A stretch of DNA of 64,000 bases from Actinomycetota bacterium (lineage in GTDB: Bacteria; Actinomycetota; Actinomycetes; Nanopelagicales; Nanopelagicaceae): the NCBI GenBank assembly GCA_009704505.1, contig WLEB01000002.1:27344-91343 (forward strand). Direction: 5' to 3'. Position 1 is the first letter of the stretch; every line of letters starts with the position of its first letter. Both the position numbers and the translations under genes were made by a program. Of this stretch, positions 60,240 through 64,000 are shown one piece after another. The notes under the pieces are model-generated. The model made no database searches. It worked only from the letters and a program-made list of their open reading frames with translations, and was not told where the DNA came from.

Positions 60240-61232
60240 GTGTCCACTTCACATGACGATGCCTTCTTCTGGATGGGAGGGCTTCTAGCCACAAACCTTC
60301 TGGAGATTTCAAAAGATCCATCATGTTTAGGCGATGGGGGGTTTTGGGCAGTTAGTTCAACATTTGAAGGTGATTTTATTGCAGCAAAATTTGCAACAGT
60401 TGAGAAGAAAAATTTCCCAGATCAACCATGGCAATCATTGCAATCCTCATGGACAAGTTCGTTGAGCAAAGACGAGTACATAAATTACGTTGAACGTATC
60501 AGGGACTCAATTTCGGATGGTTGGGTGTATCAAGTAAATGCTTGTCGAATTCTTTCTAACAGTAGCGATGTGAAGACACTTGCCGGCTTGTTCAGTAAAA
60601 TTTTGCAAGAAAATCCTTCACCGCTAGCAAGCTACCTACAAATTCCTGGATTAAACATTGCTTCGGCCTCACCAGAGCTTTTCCTTTCGCGTGATGGAGA
60701 TGCGATCAAAACTTCACCCATTAAAGGAACACAGGAACCAAACAAAGGCAGTTTCGGGCAAAAAGATCGCGCCGAAAACATAATGATCGTGGATCTTATG
60801 CGCAATGACCTGGGGCAGATTTGTAAAAGTGGAAGCATTCAAGTTCCCCGATTGTTATCTAGCGAAAATCATCCAGGTTTGACACATCTTGTATCGGATA
60901 TTCATGGAACGTTGAGAGAAGAAATTGCATGGAGTGAAATATTTCACCTACTCTCCCCGGCAGGTTCTATAAGTGGTGCTCCTAAATCTTCGGCAACGCA
61001 GGTGATAAAAGAAAATGAAGGGGTGCGCGGTCCGTATTGCGGTGTATTGGGTTGGGTTCAATCAGATAGAGCTGAGTTATCGGTAGCTATAAGAATTTTC
61101 TGGAAAGACAACGGAATACATTTTGGAACTGGCGCCGGAATTACTTGGTCGAGCAAAGCACTTGATGAATGGAACGAAACGGTGTTAAAGGCAGATCGCC
61201 TGATTAAGATCGCCGGAGGTATTCTTTCGTGA
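60240..61232 (+). CDS. pabB: Aminodeoxychorismate synthase component I (short chorismate-binding protein)
   Basis: SPIKGTQEPNKG, DLMRNDLGQICKSGSIQVP, HLVSDIHGTL, SPAGSISGAPK; 330 aa, followed by pabC. Confidence 0.87.
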   Translation: MSTSHDDAFFWMGGLLATNLLEISKDPSCLGDGGFWAVSSTFEGDFIAAKFATVEKKNFPDQPWQSLQSSWTSSLSKDEYINYVERIRDSISDGWVYQVNACRILSNSSDVKTLAGLFSKILQENPSPLASYLQIPGLNIASASPELFLSRDGDAIKTSPIKGTQEPNKGSFGQKDRAENIMIVDLMRNDLGQICKSGSIQVPRLLSSENHPGLTHLVSDIHGTLREEIAWSEIFHLLSPAGSISGAPKSSATQVIKENEGVRGPYCGVLGWVQSDRAELSVAIRIFWKDNGIHFGTGAGITWSSKALDEWNETVLKADRLIKIAGGILS

Positions 61233-61987
61233 AAGTTATTTATAACGGCAATCTTCTAGATCGCAGCCAAACCCCATGTAGTGAACAGGGGTGGCTGCCT
61301 GGAGAAGGAATTTTTGAAACCATCAAAACTGTTGATTCCAAGCCGTGGGCATTTTCACGCCACATGCGAAGAGCGGTAACAAGTGCTCCTTTAGCAGGTG
61401 CAACAATTCCCACAGAAGAGCAGTTGCGGGCCGGTGTTGAACAATTACTCAACCAACAAATTTATGACCGCGGGATGTTGCGTTTATCCTTTAGCAGCAA
61501 TGGGGATTGGTTGGCTGTTCATATTGCTTATTCTGAGTTGATTAAAGCTGCAAGAGTGATGACACATACAGTGCGAATTTCTACATCAGGAACTCAGGTG
61601 AAGAGATTTCCATACGAGCACCGATTAGCAATTGTAAAAACAGCTCAGAGTATGGGTTTTGATGAAGCAGTTGTTCTAAATGAACACAACAAGATTAGCG
61701 AAGCTGCAGTGAGTAATCTTCTCCTGAAAATTAACGGTCAGTGGATTACTCCGCCTTTAACTGATGGGGCACTTCCTGGGGTAGTGCGCGCCCTTGTATT
61801 AGAAAATTGTGATGTCAGCGTGCGCAGCATCGATATTTCAGTAATGCATGAAATTGAATCTGCCTTTCTTATCGGCAGCCTTCGCATTGCGCAGTCAATA
61901 GACTCCATCGATTCACGGCCTTTGCTACAAAGTTCTGATTTCCAGTGTGAAATTCATGCGATGGCCCTTAGGACTTCGGTAGGCTAA
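61229..61987 (+). CDS. pabC: Class IV aminotransferase / 4-amino-4-deoxychorismate lyase
   Basis: [46 protein letters not shown]. Confidence 0.87.
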   Translation: MKVIYNGNLLDRSQTPCSEQGWLPGEGIFETIKTVDSKPWAFSRHMRRAVTSAPLAGATIPTEEQLRAGVEQLLNQQIYDRGMLRLSFSSNGDWLAVHIAYSELIKAARVMTHTVRISTSGTQVKRFPYEHRLAIVKTAQSMGFDEAVVLNEHNKISEAAVSNLLLKINGQWITPPLTDGALPGVVRALVLENCDVSVRSIDISVMHEIESAFLIGSLRIAQSIDSIDSRPLLQSSDFQCEIHAMALRTSVG

Positions 61988-61991
61988 TCAC

Positions 61992-63980
61992 ATGTCTACG
62001 ATTTCAATTACCGTTGATGGCGCTTCGGTAACCATAGAAGCCGATCAACGGCCAACTCATATTTTTGCAGAGAACAAAGAAATCGTAGTTGTGCGCGTCA
62101 ACGGGGTTCTAAAGGATTTGTGGACTGAACTCTCTAATGGAGATGTCATCGAGAGTGTCTCAATTTCTTCGGAAGACGGTCTTGCAGTTCTTCGACATTC
62201 CACTGCTCACGTTATGGCACAAGCAGTACAGGAAGTTTTTGCCAATACAAAGTTAGGTATTGGCCCTCCGATAAAGGATGGCTTTTACTATGACTTTGAT
62301 CTTAAAGAGAATTTTAATCCTGATGATCTAATCAAGATCGAAGCAGCGATGAGAAAGATCATTAAAGAGGGTCAACGGTTTCGTCGTCGGGTTACTACCG
62401 AAGCAGATGCGTTGGCCGAACTAGCCCATGAGCCATATAAATGTGAACTTATTGGCATTAAGGGTCCAGCTGGGGAAGAAGCATCGGTTGAAGTCGGTGG
62501 TGCTGAGTTAACTATCTATGACAATTTAGGTAGAGATGGAAATCCGGTGTGGAGTGATCTTTGTAGAGGACCACATTTACCATCAACTAAGTTGATTCCA
62601 GCTTTTAAACTGATGCGCACGGCTGCTGCCTACTGGCGAGGTTCAGAGAAAAACCCAATGCTTCAACGCATTTACGGAACTGCGTGGCCATCTGTTGATC
62701 AACTCAATGCGTATCTGGAGTTATTGGCAGAAGCGGAGAAGCGAGATCATCGACGATTGGGAAATGAACTCGATCTATTTTCCTTTCCAGAGGAGATTGG
62801 TTCTGGTTTAGCTGTATTTCATCCAAAGGGCGGAATCATCAGGCGCGCTATGGAGGATTACTCACGACTTAGACATGAAGAAGAAGGCTATGACTTTGTA
62901 TATTCACCACATTTAACAAAGGCTGCCTTATTTGAAACATCCGGTCACTTGCAGTGGTATGCCGATGGAATGTATCCACCAATGATTTTGGATGAAGAAC
63001 ATAATCCAGATGGAACAATTAAGCGGGCCGGCCAGCAATATTTTATGAAGCCGATGAACTGTCCTTTTCATAATCTCATTTATAAGGCCAGAGGGCGTTC
63101 TTACCGAGAACTTCCATTGAGGTTGTTTGAATTTGGAACTGTATATCGCTATGAAAAGTCAGGCGTTCTGCATGGCATCACTCGCGCACGAGGCTTTACT
63201 CAAGATGACGCACATATTTACTGCACAAAGGAGCAGATGGTAGGAGAGTTAGATTCACTTCTTACATTCGTGCTTAATCTCTTGCGTGATTATGGTCTGA
63301 CAGATTTTTATCTAGAGCTTTCCACTAAGAACCCTGAAAAGTCAGTGGGTGAAGAATCCGATTGGATCGAAGCAACTGAAGCCTTGCGCAAGGCTGCAAC
63401 TGCTCAGAATTTAGAGTTAATTCTCGATGAAGGTGGCGCTGCTTTTTATGGCCCAAAAATTTCAGTTCAAGCAAAGGATGCGATTGGTCGTACGTGGCAG
63501 ATGTCTACGATTCAAGTTGATTTCCAATTGCCGCAAAGATTTGAACTTGAGTACTCAGCAAGTGATGGAACTAGACAACGCCCTGTAATGATTCACCGAG
63601 CATTATTTGGCTCTATTGAAAGATTCTTTGGCGTTTTAACAGAGCATTACAGCGGCGCTTTTCCACCATGGCTTGCTCCAGTACAGGTTATGGGTATTCC
63701 TGTTGCAGACAGCTTTGCTGACTATCTGGGTGGTGTTATTCAAACTATGCGCAAAGCAGGAATTAGGGCAGAGCTAGACGCCTCTGATGATCGCATGCAG
63801 AAAAAGGTTCGTAATGCGCAGATGCAGAAGATTCCATTCATGGTCATTGCCGGTGAAGAAGATCAAGTTGCCGGAGCTGTCTCGTTTCGATACAGAAATG
63901 GTGAGCAAAAAAATGGAATTCCAATCGCTGATGCGATTGCAGAAATAAATAAAGCAATCAAAGAACGCACGCAGGTTTAA
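61992..63980 (+). CDS. thrS: Threonyl-tRNA synthetase
   Basis: TGS-like N-terminus; [55 protein letters not shown]. Confidence 0.98.
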   Translation: MSTISITVDGASVTIEADQRPTHIFAENKEIVVVRVNGVLKDLWTELSNGDVIESVSISSEDGLAVLRHSTAHVMAQAVQEVFANTKLGIGPPIKDGFYYDFDLKENFNPDDLIKIEAAMRKIIKEGQRFRRRVTTEADALAELAHEPYKCELIGIKGPAGEEASVEVGGAELTIYDNLGRDGNPVWSDLCRGPHLPSTKLIPAFKLMRTAAAYWRGSEKNPMLQRIYGTAWPSVDQLNAYLELLAEAEKRDHRRLGNELDLFSFPEEIGSGLAVFHPKGGIIRRAMEDYSRLRHEEEGYDFVYSPHLTKAALFETSGHLQWYADGMYPPMILDEEHNPDGTIKRAGQQYFMKPMNCPFHNLIYKARGRSYRELPLRLFEFGTVYRYEKSGVLHGITRARGFTQDDAHIYCTKEQMVGELDSLLTFVLNLLRDYGLTDFYLELSTKNPEKSVGEESDWIEATEALRKAATAQNLELILDEGGAAFYGPKISVQAKDAIGRTWQMSTIQVDFQLPQRFELEYSASDGTRQRPVMIHRALFGSIERFFGVLTEHYSGAFPPWLAPVQVMGIPVADSFADYLGGVIQTMRKAGIRAELDASDDRMQKKVRNAQMQKIPFMVIAGEEDQVAGAVSFRYRNGEQKNGIPIADAIAEINKAIKERTQV

Positions 63981-64000
63981 ATCAATGAGCAATGAGATAT

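Noticed and set aside
59932-60324. ORFs 59932-60324 and 59946-60140 on the minus strand
   Set aside because: Run through tRNA-Cys and tRNA-Gly; spurious.

Overview
Reading: an ordinary, gene-dense, low-to-mid GC actinobacterial chromosome segment. It resembles a streamlined freshwater acI/Nanopelagicales-type lineage; this is inferred from actinobacterial markers such as ino1, DUF3000/3043/4191-like proteins, a bc1-aa3 respiratory cluster with diheme QcrC, and very short intergenic gaps. About 69 protein genes can be supported, plus three tRNAs (Val-GAC, Cys-GCA, Gly-GCC). Recognisable blocks: TrkA pair, aconitase, fadB/fadA, rnd, a sensorless two-component pair, fadD, ROK glucokinase, ino1, nhaA, glnA, lipA/lipB, sucB/lpdA, pepA/gcvT, erpA, the ctaCDF / qcrBAC / ctaE respiratory cluster, trpD, pabB/pabC and thrS. 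I found no CRISPR array, transposon, prophage, toxin-antitoxin or defence island. The strongest unlisted signal is a promoter/translation pattern: at least 23 genes have a TANNNT hexamer (often TAGGCT, TATCCT, TAAACT) exactly 6-7 nt upstream of the start codon with no Shine-Dalgarno, i.e. widespread apparent leaderless transcription, which also corrects several ORF starts. Other leads: a 36-bp operator-like inverted repeat abutting a -10 at 13688-13723; a structured leader plus a basic 22-codon uORF upstream of fadA; a folded leader upstream of a membrane protein gene (23527-23651); GlnR-like phased boxes upstream of glnA; a sensorless mini histidine kinase; a receiver-like protein with Lys replaced by His; and a Cys-rich PD-(D/E)XK nuclease. 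No convincing new multi-gene system was seen.
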